The notes beneath the pieces were generated by a model. The model saw nothing but the letters and a program-made list of their open reading frames with translations. It did no database searches and had not been told where the DNA came from. The position numbers and the translations under genes are program-made. Of a stretch of DNA of 64,000 nt, positions 22,550-34,900 are shown in pieces (within the stretch, counting starts at the first letter, position 1; each line of letters starts with the position of its first letter). Origin of the DNA: Ephydatia muelleri (Eukaryota; Porifera; Demospongiae; Spongillida; Spongillidae); assembly GCA_013339895.1 (NCBI GenBank), contig JABACO010000008.1:7898528-7962527 (forward strand), given 5' to 3'.

Positions 22550-23203
22550 TCAAGAAGACCAGGAGACGGTAGGAGACTGATGTACATAGGTTCTGTCCTC
22601 CAACTGCCCCAGAATGAAGGCGGCTGCGTCAGCCCGTGAAATCTGCGCAACAGGAGGTTGTCCAGTCAGCTGAGCGTTAACTTTGCCGCGCGCAGGCTCG
22701 TCGAGTAGTCTCGTGAGGCGTAGGACTGTCCAGTCGGTGTCGCTCTTTTGAATGTCCGACTCTAGCTCGTCTTTGTCGGCGAGAACCTGATAGAGCATAG
22801 TTCGGATGGGCCACGACAGAAGCTTACGGTTTTCAGGTCCGGCCCCGAACGAGCTGCACGCTACGATGCGACGTACTCCAGTGTTCTTCATGGCGTCTAG
22901 AATCACCCTGATTCCCGCGGAGCAAGCGGTGTCGCGGCTGAGCAAGGAACGTGACCCTAAAGCCACCAGTACCGCGTCCTTGTCCTTCACGGCCGCCTCC
23001 ACGGCCGCGGCGTCCTCCAGCGTCCCCTTCACGCATACGATGTTCGGGTGCTTGATGGTCAGTTTTTCGGGGCTTCTGACGTAGGCGGTTACGGTGTGTC
23101 CCGCTTCGGCAGCTTGCCTGCAGAGCTCGAGTCCTGTCCCGCCCGTCGCTCCAAAAATGATAACGTTGAGCGTCATACCCGCTGCAAGCGGAGAATTTGC
23201 CAT
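22550..23203 (-). CDS. NAD(P)-binding Rossmann protein, biliverdin reductase B/flavin reductase-like, copy 1
   Basis: Intronless 217-residue protein of the atypical short-chain dehydrogenase group (SDR_a5/NAD(P)H-binding; BLVRB is about 206 residues). The glycine motif GATGGTG (residues 18-24) follows a beta strand (VIIF), then YVRSPEKL, and DAVLVALGSRS. A CSSFG motif sits where BLVRB-type proteins have their active-site strand. It probably reduces flavin or a tetrapyrrole with NAD(P)H in the cytosol; substrate unknown. GC content is clearly above the surroundings. The start at MANSPL is chosen for its GTTAACAACATGG context; MTLNV nine codons later is possible. The N-terminal half is almost identical to the copies at 45461 and 48241; the C-terminal half is not. 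Confidence 0.88.
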   Translation of the reverse strand: MANSPLAAGMTLNVIIFGATGGTGLELCRQAAEAGHTVTAYVRSPEKLTIKHPNIVCVKGTLEDAAAVEAAVKDKDAVLVALGSRSLLSRDTACSAGIRVILDAMKNTGVRRIVACSSFGAGPENRKLLSWPIRTMLYQVLADKDELESDIQKSDTDWTVLRLTRLLDEPARGKVNAQLTGQPPVAQISRADAAAFILGQLEDRTYVHQSPTVSWSS

Positions 23204-23365
23204 GTTGTTAACAGCTTTTACGGCATAGCTTCCTGCACTCTAATTATAGAGTTTTTAATATTCTGTTTCCAGGCAATAGAACATGCGAATGAATTCTATT
23301 TGCTAGCTGATAGCAACATATACTCGCGTGTACAATGTACTCAGAGCAGATAACCTACAAGCTTC

Positions 23366-23545
23366 AACACTATATTGCCTAACAGTCTACAAACTTTATG
23401 ACAGTTTCTCACCCTACACATACAATACACTCAATTATATACCATGCAGCCAACTATTGATCTTTGATGCACACGGACTACAGTTCTTGATAGTTCTGTT
23501 GTCAGGCTGTCGCTAGTAGTGTTGCTCATGCGTACAGCTGTTGCC
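23366..23545 (-). repeat. LTR-like direct repeat (3' side of Ty3 element)
   Basis: Matches 27328-27507 in direct orientation (shared GACAGTTTCTCACCCTAC, TGCACACGG, CAGGCTGTCGCTAGTAGTG, CTCATGCGTACA), about 3.96 kb apart. Ends are approximate. Confidence 0.75.
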
Positions 23546-23733
23546 ATCGTTACACAGCTCCCCATCAATGAAACTGTGTCCTCACAGTTTGTATGGTATG
23601 AATATAGAATGAACAACAATGAGCCCATACCAATCTGGAGGATGTCTGTTCCGAGTTGAACGACGCAGCTGTTCTCCAGGTTGAGGTAGTTCCGGCTCAG
23701 CAGGTGGCTGTGGGGGCTGTAGGGGTGATGTGG

Positions 23734-26690
23734 TCATGCTTGAAAAAAGGGTTTCAACCGATTGTAATGCACAATTAATCTTTTTCGCGGATGCGCCAGG
23801 CGTCGGATATCGTAAGTCACTTCACCTTTTGAATATTTCATACGGTCCTTGCCATGGTCGATGAAATTTGGGAGACTTTCCTTTTGGGACAGCAGAGGTG
23901 TAGAGCCATACATGATCTCCTTTCCGGAAAACACACCGTGCAGGACAATAAACAAGCTTGCATCAAATTTGAAATTTAGTAACATACTGGGGTACTATAC
24001 AACACGCTAGCGGCGAACCATACACACAGCAGTGCACATAGGCACGCAAGCCTTCATAAGCACATCGAGATTACATGCGCATGCATACGGTAATTACAAG
24101 CAGCTGTAGGCCTACTAGTATACTAGAAATCCACGGGCCATGGCCAGCCTATGGTAGACGTTTTGTACTGGTACGTTGTGTCACTTGTGGGCTTGCATAC
24201 CATTTAGATATAACTTTTACTTGAAGTCCAGTATCACCTCTAACTACGAAGTCACAGCTGCCATCATAGTCATATCGTCTAACAAACCACGCCCTCAATC
24301 CGTCAGAAAGTAATTACTAAACAAGGCTGGGAACTATCGCAATGGAGTGTAATGCGGTAAATCAGTGTTATGACAACACACCTTTAAAACACCTAACACC
24401 CCACCCTTGCTGAGGTTTGCTCCTAACACCCTAACGCAGCCTGCCAACACCTCAAGATATCAGCTCAACACCTTTGTGTGTTGCCAGAACACTCCCTGGG
24501 CTGTAACACCCCTCAAACCTAACACCCCTTGGGCCTTTTTTTAAACAGTGCAGGATAGACAACCAGAACACCAAGCAGCTACATCTTTGCGCTGCCCTAC
24601 CCAATAAAAACGCTCACATACCTTTGCAAGGGTCTTGCTAGTTCCAAAATGACCTCCCCTTATTGAACTATGTAAGGCTTCTAATAGCACCGGGACCAGA
24701 GTAGGAGGGAGAACTAACTGCAACCTTCTATGAAGCCCCTTGCAGTGAACATCTTTCCACCGCCTATATAACACCCCATTCTGCAAAAACCAGATATGAA
24801 GACTGAGCCCACAATGCTTGGGTATGCGAAGACAGGTGCTTCGGAAATACCCGAGGGATACAATCATTTTCCATCCATTGAATAACTTGCCCAATGCTGG
24901 AGTCCTGTCTTTGTTCCTCAGCAAGTTCGTCCAGAGTCCAACATGGCAGCCAGATATCCGATTGCATCGTACAAACCTGCGGAAATGATAACTGACACTG
25001 AGGGCAAGGCATACGGGACAAGGCATCAGCGTTGGTATGCTTAGTACCAGGGCGATGAACCACCTCAAAATCATATTCAGAAAGGCATTCGAGCCATCTA
25101 GCAACTTGACCCTCTGGTTCATAAAAACTCTGCAACCACCGCAATGAAGTCTGTCCGCACTGTAGAACGTCTGCCATATAGATAAGGGCGAAAATGTTTG
25201 ATAAAGCAAGCATGTCACGCCTTGTAGTACAGTACCCCCCTTTCAGCGTTAGACAGGGACCTGCTTGCAAAAGTAATGACACGTTCCACACCCGATATAT
25301 ACTGTGACAGAACAGCCCCAAGCCCCTCCCACTGGCATCAGTCCACCATAAATGGCTGGTTGAACACAATATGGGAGATGCTACCAGGCGTTCCTTCAAC
25401 TGTAAAAAATGCAGCGTCACAGTCAGATGACCAATGCCACACATGGCCCTTTTCAGTAAGCTTTACTAAAGGAGCAACTATAGCAGCAAAATTTCGGAAT
25501 CGTCTATAATACAACCGTGACGTTAACCTGCGCGTGACAAACCCCAAGGATTGTTTCAGATCTTGCAGACAGGATGGAGTAGGCCAATCAGCAATAAACC
25601 TTGTTTTGTCTGAATCAGTCTTAATACCATGCTCTGACACTACATGCCATAAATGTTTGATGCTCTTTTGCAACAACAAACACTTACTGGGTTTTATATT
25701 CAAACCAGCTTGTTTCAGACGGTCAAAGATCTCTCACAACCTTGTGAAATGCTGTTGGACTGTTGCACTGAAAATCAAGATATCATCCAGGTAGATAAGA
25801 CATGTGGCCCAGTGGAGTCCTGCACTCGCTCCATTAGACGCTGAAAAGTGGCAGGAGCGCTGTTAGACCAAAAAGCATGACACGGAACTGAAGTAGACCA
25901 TATGGAGTAACATGCACATGCCGTTTTCTCACAATCTTCAGGTGCCACCTCAACCTGCCAGTATTCACTTGTAAGGTCAAGGCAGGAGAACCATCGTGCA
26001 GACTCCAGGACATCCAGTGCATGTATTGTCAATGCAAGGTAGGGGTCGTGCATCGTTCTTGGTCACAGGATTAACCGTCTGAAGTCCACACAAAATCTTG
26101 TGGATCCTTCTTTTTGACCAACACAACTGGGGATGACCAAGACCCCATAGGTTTCTATCACCTTTCTTTCCAACATGCCATCCAACAACTCTTTCACTTC
26201 CTCCCTCTGATGAAATGGCAACCTACGCCCTCTAATTCCTTTATGGTCCCCAGTAACAATGTGATGGTAAACTAAATCTGTTCTATCTACATATTGTGAC
26301 AAAATGCCACTATACTTCAATAGCAGTTGTTTTAACTCATCCTTCTCATTGTCTGTAACACCTTCTGCCACCTTATTGACCAATTGCTTGACAATGCTGG
26401 CTCCCCTGTGTATCCACTCCAGCCGAGCATGCCATGCTATTGTGTTCATCCAAAGAATGCAGTGTGCCTACCACATCTTGCTTATACAGAACAATAGGGA
26501 AAGAAGAAGGATTAAGCAAATGGACAAGTACTTCTTTAGACCTCTTACTCACAAATGAGACAGATTTAGCCACCATCAAGCCATGACGTTCCAGGAATGC
26601 ATCATTGGGTTCTATCAATACAGAACAATTTACACCACACAGGCCATCATTAAATGCAGCACGAATTTGCACTTGGTGCAAGTAGTAAGC
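23734..26690 (-). pseudogene. Ty3/gypsy pol remnant (RT, RNase H, integrase pieces)
   Basis: On the minus strand, from high to low coordinate: pre-RT and RT N-terminus (26690-26063, FHQREEVKELLDGMLERKVI, FCVDFRRL), RT palm (26053-25775, FSCLDLTSEYWQVEV), thumb and connection (25703-25338), RNase H (25444-24990, WTDASGRGLG, HRPGTKHTNADALSRMPC), integrase zinc-binding domain (HLHS-like, GGHFGTSKTLAKVCERFYW, CSGCLSC) and integrase C-terminus (23985-23734, YDIRRLAHPRKRLIVHYNRL). Each piece is separated by frameshifts. The integrase catalytic core is missing: 23990-24540 holds an AACACC-rich sequence instead. Confidence 0.85.
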
Positions 26691-26718
26691 TCATCTATGA
26701 TGATTCAGGGAGAGGTGG

Positions 26719-27050
26719 CAGGGAGACTAACTTGAATGCTCATTGATACGGGTTCTGGGGTAACACTTATGTATGGAGGGATGTATTAAAAGGTGGAGGA
26801 TATGGTTACCATCTAAAAGATCTTAACCACCCTGTGGTTACAGCAAATGGGCAACAATTGAACTTGTTGGGTCAAGTTGAGTTGCCTTTGCATATTGGTA
26901 GCATACATACTAACTTCCCAGTCTTAGTGGCTAGTCAGTTGACACATGCAAGAGTGCTTGATCGGAGCTGATTTTCTTTCCAAGTTTAACTGCCAAATAG
27001 ACGCAGGAGTACTTGTAGCAGGAACTGAGGCATTGAGTATGGAAACAGAT
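26719..27050 (+). pseudogene. Retrotransposon aspartic protease segment, opposite orientation to pol
   Basis: On the plus strand: LIDTGSGVTL (retropepsin active-site DTG), then with frameshifts VVTANGQQLNLLGQVELPLH, TNFPVLVA and CLIGADFLSKFNCQIDAG. This is the usual Ty3 protease, but it points opposite to the flanking gag zinc knuckles and RT. It would have cleaved Gag-Pol. Confidence 0.75.
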
Positions 27051-27115
27051 AGGAAAAGTCGATCACCAGTTGGGGTTTGTAATGTGCAACTTATTGAGCA
27101 CGTGGGGTCCCTGGG

Positions 27116-27275
27116 TCATCTCACACCTCGTCGTTTCAAACAATCACGCTGAAGATGCCCAAACTCACCGCATTCCCAACACTTTAACTGCCTTCTTCCG
27201 TGTGCATTCTTTGGACAATTCTTTCTTACGTGTCCACGAGACTTGCAATTCCAATACACCGGGCCCGTTATCTCC
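27116..27275 (-). pseudogene. Gag zinc-knuckle remnant of the Ty3 element
   Basis: Minus strand reads YWNCKSRGHVRKNCP and CWECGEFGHLQRDC. The second is a complete CX2CX4HX4C knuckle; the first has Tyr in place of the first Cys. Placed between the 5' LTR and the inverted protease. Confidence 0.75.
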
Positions 27276-27309
27276 CGTTCTTCACTATTATCCACTGTTC
27301 TTCAGCCAT

Positions 27310-27325
27310 CCCACTTCTGACACCA
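27310..27325 (-). other. Primer-binding site of the Ty3 element
   Basis: On the minus strand TGGTGTCAGAAGTGGG lies just inside the 5' LTR. It is complementary to the 3' end of tRNA-Leu apart from one base, as in several gypsy elements. Confidence 0.6.
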
Positions 27326-27327
27326 GT

Positions 27328-27507
27328 TGTATAGCGCACTCCCAGTTCCAAACAGACTACGACAGTTTCTCACCCTACGCATTCAATACACTCAATTATA
27401 CACCAGCCAAATTTTGTTCTTTAATGCACACGGCACTACAGTTCTCGATTGTTCTGTCGTCAGGCTGTCGCTAGTAGTGTTGCTCATGCGTACATGCAGC
27501 TGTTGCC
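27328..27507 (-). repeat. LTR-like direct repeat (5' side of Ty3 element)
   Basis: Partner of 23366-23545; see there. Several substitutions and small indels separate the two, so the insertion is not recent. Confidence 0.75.
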
Positions 27508-27754
27508 GGCGGCGGTGCATGGCCTATCACTGAAGATCAACGCAGGGCTTGAAGCTTGATCCGATTGCTTTATGCAAACTTTAAGTCTTTGTCCCATGCT
27601 GCACCTGGGGCCCGGAGCGGCTGCAGTAAACCATACACTGGTACTGATATGAGTGACGTACACGAATCGCATATCCGGTGTCGCAGGCATGCAATGACTC
27701 CCGTTTTTAATGACTCCCAGTCATTGATCCTATAGGGATAGTTGACTCCCAGTC

Positions 27755-27990
<236 letters not shown>

Positions 27991-27999
27991 CTAATCCAG

Positions 28000-29311
28000 C
28001 AATTATTGCCATCATCATCGCTATTGCTGTGGCTTCAATTGCTGCAATTGGTATCATCATACTGGTACATAAAAGCATACTACGAAGGAAAAGGACACCA
28101 ACACAGCCTACCACACCATCACAGCCTACTACAGCAACCAGCCTACTACAGATGGTCTGGGTGAGTGATAATGCTAGTGGCTGAAACCATGCACATGTAA
28201 AAAGCATTGCACTGAATCTGCTTAGCAAGTGGGGTTGTACATCTAATGTATTGATTAACAAATTTAATACACCTACATATCTGAATTTGTGTCTAGACTA
28301 GCTATCCATTGAGCACATGCTTACTGATGTACACTGTAGCTTTCACAACTTGTGGTGCAACATTTAAAAATCATTGTCACACCATCCTATCATTATCTGC
28401 TGCTACAGTATGCAAGGTCATCTTTACATCATGTAACTTGAGCATGATAAAATTGAACCTCCAATATTTAACCCTCAGATTGCTGACTTTGGACGTCATG
28501 TGACCTGGCTGATGACACATATTATGTCTCCCATGTAGGAATGGTTCCCATCAAGTGGACAGCTTCAGAGGCTATCCACTTCAAGGACGTACTCCACTGC
28601 CAGTGATGTGTGAGCTATGGATGCTTGCTATAGGAGATACGGAACATGGATGTGAAGCCTTTTGAAGAGAAGAGTAATGCAAAAAGTAGGTTGCTTTGTG
28701 TAGACACTTGTAGTGGTAGTATATGTAGGGGCTGTTCCATTTACAGATTGTTCAAAAGGTTGATTCAGGCAGGCTACAGACTCCCACCACCTCCTGGATG
28801 TCACAGCTGATCTACCATTTAATGATTCAATGCTGGTAAGTCAGTTCTGCAACTTTATACCGTAAACATCACTCTAGACATGCTTAAAATGAGAGTTCAT
28901 TTTTGTAAAACATCAGACAGTGTGGAAATGTCTTGTGTTAAAGTTTTGACCATTTATCTACATTCAATGTGTCTATTTTGAACAGCAGCAAATACATGGT
29001 ACATTATCAGGAATTAGGAACATGTAATTTGATGTACAAATCAATCCCATAAACTTCGAAGTGTAATAACATGCAAACATGCATTTGTATTTTCAGTTTG
29101 TTGATACAAAGTTAAATTTGCACGAACCCGGAGACACATTCTCATCCATTATTCGGAGATAACTACCAGTCCTTGTGTCAGAGTGAAGAGCTTGTCCTTG
29201 CAATTCCATGTGATGTCCACCTCATCCATTCCAATACGGGAATGGTTGGTGCCTCTCTAGAGGCTGGAGAGAACCTGTAAATTGAGCTCCAGAAGAGCTA
29301 TTTGCAGGGAA
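28000..29311 (+). pseudogene. Receptor tyrosine kinase pseudogene (copy 3)
   Basis: A transmembrane exon (28000-28160, [16 protein letters not shown]) is followed 250 bp later by the end of kinase exon 3, intron, and exons 4-6 equivalents (DFG region near 28480, CW region near 28800, C-terminus near 29130). Both juxtamembrane exons and the kinase N-lobe are missing. Lesions: 161-nt transmembrane exon (out of phase), one-base loss after GACTTTGGAC, several indels, lost acceptor before the last exon (GCACG), early stop (CTGTAA at 29275-29280). It cannot make a kinase. Confidence 0.88.
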
Positions 29312-30590
29312 GGCCAAATCTATCATTTCCAATAAATAACTGTTGCGGTGCAGAGAGGCAATGCTGCATCCGTTCTTGGGTGTGCTGGTTTAGATTTAGA
29401 TGTATTTACATGTATTGAACTGTTTATCTAGAGTTGAACCTATTGTCAATTATCCATGCCATTTTGGTAGTTGAAAATAATATTATTATTAATCACCATC
29501 ACTTATAATTTGACTTGGTGGTACATATGTTCATAAACATTCCCAACCTGTAATTGGTGTGCATGTTTGGCTTGCTGTGTGCATTAACATTTTTTACAGA
29601 ACAAGTGGATGGAGCCTTTCGAACGGCTGCTTTCTGGCCTTCTTTTCAGCTATTCCACAAAGGATTGCTGTAGCACCTCGATGTATTGATTGGAAGAATC
29701 TTTTATAAAATATAACTTATCGTACACGATTCATAACGCACTTCCTCCCTCCCCCATTAAAAAAAAGAGGTCCGGCCAGGTTCAGGACACACAAACCCTA
29801 TATGAATATGCAAATAGAGTTAACATTTTCTCACACCCACTTAGCATCCAAAACTGTTTCAAACCTATCTAATATTGCCACTGCCTCTTACAACAATGTA
29901 TAGCCATGGTTTCCTTTGAAATTGTGACATCAAATTTGTGGTGCATACTCAAGTCTAAACATCAGTAGTGGCCCCATTTATGCAGGTAAATAAAAAAAAA
30001 ACCTCAATCGAGAAAGTGATCTGTTAGGTTGTAGGGTTGATGGTGCAATGAGCAAGCTACAGTGCTGTTACAGTGGAGTTTGATAGATCCTACAAACCAA
30101 CAGTTATACATTTTGCATATATGTTTCTTTATTAGCAAATGTAGGGCTGCTTAGTTGTAAGACTCCACAGTAATAGTTGTATTCGGAAGCTGTGCTAAGT
30201 CGATACATTAGATTTAGGGTCTCAAATCTACGCCCATGCATGGCATTTCTGTCAAATATCTTCCCTGGTGTTTATAAAAATGCACCTCTGAAAGAAAAAT
30301 GCTACAAATTGATATTTAGTACTATATAGACTAATGTGAATTCAATAGCATGTATAAACTTGCAGTTGGTTGTCATTCATTGCTTATCCAAATCTTTTAT
30401 CCACATGCAGTTATTGCATGTGCATTTTGTGTATTAATTATGCATATTCACATGCATGTGTGCGTATTACACATGTGTGTGCAAATGCATGCTTGCATGC
30501 AGTCAGACTTGTCATGTCTATGTGTCAGCCATATACATTCCTCTCCCTCATCTGTCCCCATTGACCTCTTTCTCGTTTCTCCCTTCTCAG
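29312..30590. other. Unit 3' flank and junction to next unit
   Basis: Aligns by eye with 14520-15360 and 38400-39000 as far as about 30300, then switches to sequence like 2320-2580. The switch marks the junction between consecutive tandem units. No gene seen. Confidence 0.65.
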
Positions 30591-30755
30591 ACTGCAATTC
30601 AAGGATGTGGATTAAGAGAATGAGGTGGACCTCCTTCATGCATTGATCATGCTGCCAGAGGGATATGATAGCAACAAGGCAGCCCTGTGCTCCATTGATG
30701 AGCCTAGCTTACAGGGAGGGTGGTCAAGAAGGTACCACTTCCAATGTGGGAACCT
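30591..30755 (+). pseudogene. Decayed exon block, copy 3 of 3
   Basis: Same acceptor, length (165 bp) and in-frame TAA as the block at 2580-2744. Reads NEVDLLHALIMLPEGYDSNK downstream of the stop. Confidence 0.4.
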
Positions 30756-31909
30756 GTGAAGGAGCATTGTTCATCTGGTGTATAATTCCAACATATAGCT
30801 ATGCCATTACTTAGCTTGTCAGACATTAATACCATAGTGCCTTAATTTGCGTCAAGTAATGATGATCTTTTGTTTCTTGTTCTGAAATTACATGTATAAA
30901 GTTTTTATAACATACAATTGAAGATGTATTCAAACAGTGGTCAAGGATGAGTGGGAAAGAGTGCGGAGGATTTTAATGGTGCACATATACGCATTTACAT
31001 GTATAATTAAAGGGCCAGTGGTCTACAGAAGAATTTACCGGGTGGACATGCGACATTTTTTTTTGCTGTTGTTTTGAATTCAAAGTGCAAAATAATTTTT
31101 CATGATAGAAAATAGAATTACAGTTACAACTCTATAATATGGTTCATAGCAATCATTAACTGGTGACTTTCTTCGTGCTTTGATCATATATGGAGCGAAG
31201 GCATGCACCGTGTATTTTGTGATCGTAAGCTTCAATTGGCGCGATTAAGCTACATTGTTTAATTCTCCTGTTCAGGCAAGTTGGTAAGTGGAAAGGAAGC
31301 ACACCGTTGTGATCGCATTAGTACTGATTGTGCTGTATGTGTAATTGTCTTAGTTAATAAGAAACTGCGTGTGGTATTGCAGGCGGATGATTTTGCAAAC
31401 CTTCTAGCACCGTATACATGTAGCTGTAGAAACTCATAGTCTGTGCAACGTATCAGGGCGACGGCTGATTGATAATAAGAACGGGTGTGCTTTATTCAAG
31501 GGCTTAGTCCCAGGCCCCAATGGAGGAGGTTGCCGGGCTCATCACAAGTACATTATCTGTTCATGAGGAAGTAGTTAGCCCACACACGTATGTAACACGA
31601 GCCTTCTAAAATATTACGTAAGTTGCTGCAATTTTTTATTCCTCCTTACACGTATGCCACTGTGAATCTACCACTCACTAAATGTACCCCATAAGACCAT
31701 ATTGGATGTCCAGTTTCCAATGGTTCCCGACCTCATCACATGTAATCAAAAGCAGGTTACCTGCGACCTATGCCTAACTCGTATAAAACGTAACTGACAT
31801 AAAGCGAGCCCAAGCTACTGCCCTTGACAAATGAAATCATATACATTTATAACAGGGCATATTACGTGACTGTAAATCAACTTCTATCGATACAGTGAAA
31901 GAAGATACG

Positions 31910-34900
31910 ATGGCAATGGGATGCACTCGACGTCTTAAGACGCTAACGTTTTTCTGCTTCATGTTGATGCATATGTGGTGTTTTCATCTCGGTAAGCGAT
32001 GCATTTTGATGAATAAACACCCACTTGGAGTACTGTACCTTAATTAAAGCTTTGGCAAAAAGAGTTAACTTAAGAGCCTGGATCAAGTAGTTGACAGTGG
32101 CAGAGATGGGGGCCCAGGTGGGCCTGGCCCTAGGCTTGTACAGCGCTCAGGTCCATAGCATGTTAATTTGTTGTTACATAAGCACTGCAATTATAGTAAT
32201 TAGACCACATTAATTTATTGCTCCCCCTCCCTACGATGGGTTGTATGTCATTGAAGTGCTCATGTATCACTTAAGAGTACATCCAGATTTATAGTTCTGC
32301 CTAATAGATTTTGATTTTATATTCTTTGCCTAATAGATTTGACATTTAGAATATAGACAAGGCAATCTGTCAGTATGCCATTGATTAGAGCCTTTTAGCA
32401 AATGAATTTTTTTCCCAAACAGGTCACAGTAAATTTTCTTGCTGTAAGTGCCATTACTGCTCCTCTAACTGCAACCCTCCCCAACATCCATGCTGCTGCT
32501 CTACCTGTGACCCTCCATGCTGCTGCCCTGACTGTGACCCTCCATGCTGCTGTCCTAACTGTGACACTCCATGCTGCTGCCCTAACTGCACTCTGTCACC
32601 CAGCAGCACACTTATCCGCTCATCTACCAATGATTCAAATTCTTGTATGTGAGACATTATAGCCACTGCATGATAATAAGTTTGGTGATGCTTTAAAGCC
32701 AGGTTGTATTTGTTTGGCTTTACAATCAGTATCACTGACATCTGGAACTGATTGTGTAAATGCAATACAGATTGTACAAATTGTTGCTAAGTGTTTTACA
32801 AATTACGCTAAAATGTGTTACTAACTAATGGATTGTTTTCCATCTAAATAAAGTGCACCTGTGCAAGCTTCCATCTGCTTGAGGGATTGTCTGGTTGGTT
32901 ATACTTGACTAATGGGAATAAAATTATGTGATCCTAGCTTGCAGCACCCTTTCGGTTACAATTTATACGTTGGTGTTGCTTTCAAAAATTAGATATATAC
33001 TAATAATGACTAAGAGTTGAGAGTGGCTTGTGAGCTTTAATTGGCGCAATTGTAGCATATTATACAGCATTGTATAATTCTCCTGTTCAGGCAAGTTGGT
33101 ATGTAAAAAGGAAGCAGACCGTTGTGATCGTATAAGTGCTAATTGCGCTGTGTCTCAGTAATATGTTAGATCATAATTAAGAAACTCGGTGTGGTATTGA
33201 GGATGACTTGCAAACCTTCTCGCCCTGCTATAATCCATATATGGTGTTGTGCAACGCTAAAGGGCTATACCTGAGAATCTTTCTATGGTGGATTTGCAAT
33301 GCTCTAGGCCTCAATGGAGGAGGTCAACACAAGTATTTTAGCCTTACAGGAGGCATGTACACTGTAGTTAACCCACACCCGTATGTACCACGAGCGTTAT
33401 AAAATATTATGCAACGTTGGTCACTGCAATTTCCAATTCACGTGCGCTACTGTAATCTACCCCTCACAAAATCTATCCCATAAAGGCAATACTGTCCAGT
33501 TTCCAATGTTCCCTATCCGCTCACTACATGTAATGAATAATATTACGCATATTGATGCTGGTTACCTGCGACCTATGGCCTAACCCGTCTAAAACGAGAC
33601 TGACATAAAAGAGAGCCCACTCTTTTAACAAAGGAAATCATATGCGTACTCATCCTTATTTATGACAGGCATATAACGTGAATGTAAATCGATACAGTGA
33701 AAGAAGCTACGATGGCAACTGGATACACTCGACCTCTTCAGACGCTACAATTGTTTTGCTTCATGATGGTACATATGTAGTGTTTTCATCTCGGTAAGCG
33801 ATGCTTTCTGACGAATAAGCACTTGGAGCACTGTACGAATTAAAGCTTAGGCAAAAAGAGTTAAGGGTTGGGATGGAGTGGCAGAGATGGGGTCACAGGT
33901 TGGTTTGGCCCTAGACTTGTACAGTGTTTTTTCAAATATTGTCAAATGTGCAATGTGTAGTATACTAAATAATGGATGATCAATCTTTATTTTCCAATTA
34001 AACTGCACCTGTGCTAGCTTCCATCTGCTTGAGTGATTGTCTGGTTGGTTATACTTGACTAATGGGAATACAATTATGTGATGCTAGCTTGCAGCACCCT
34101 TGTTGCCTTTTCAATTATTTATCGGTGTTGTTTAAAACAAACAAGTAAATATAATAATGATGGCTAAGAGTTAAGAAACAGGTGCAATGAAGGAAAACAC
34201 TTTTAGACATGCAAGATGTAAAGACAAGGCCATCGATACTCTATTAGATTTAACTATTTTGTCTGTAGCGTGCTAATTAATTGTTACACAAGCATAGCAA
34301 AGTATTGAATTAGCTATTTGCTGAACTTCAGGTTTAATGTCTCCCCCATGTATATTTCGTTGTTAATATTGTAATTTTGATTTCATGTACGTTTTTTATG
34401 CATCGGCTAGGTTTTATAGCCTTTGTCTTAGAATGACTTTTAAAAAGCATGGTTAGTAAGTTTGTCAATAAGAAATTGTTCTTGTGACTTCATAGCAAAT
34501 GGTCAACAATGGAATGACTACTGCAAAGCTCAATTCTGCACATCAGCTCAGCGCTGCACCTTGCTCTGCGACAAATCTCAACGTTGCAACCAGAACTGTC
34601 TTCAACTACACTGCAATGCCTCATTCATGGTGCCTACCACCAGCTTATCTACCAGCATACCTATTAACTCACCTCCCAGCTTCAACATATCTACCACCAA
34701 ACTCCCTTCCCAACATGCCTATCAGCTCACCCACCAGCTCATTTTCCAGTGCACCTACCAGCTATCAACACCCTTGTATGTGAGGCATTTTAGCTACAGA
34801 TTTTGCAATGTATTTATTGGCACATGTATGAAACTGATCCCATTCATCAATCATCTGCAACACTGCTTCCAACTTATAATAATTACAGTGCTATTCTTTA

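Noticed and set aside
22806-23084. Plus-strand and alternate minus-strand frames inside the BLVRB-like genes
   Set aside because: Shadows of the GC-rich coding frame; the same shadows recur in all three copies.
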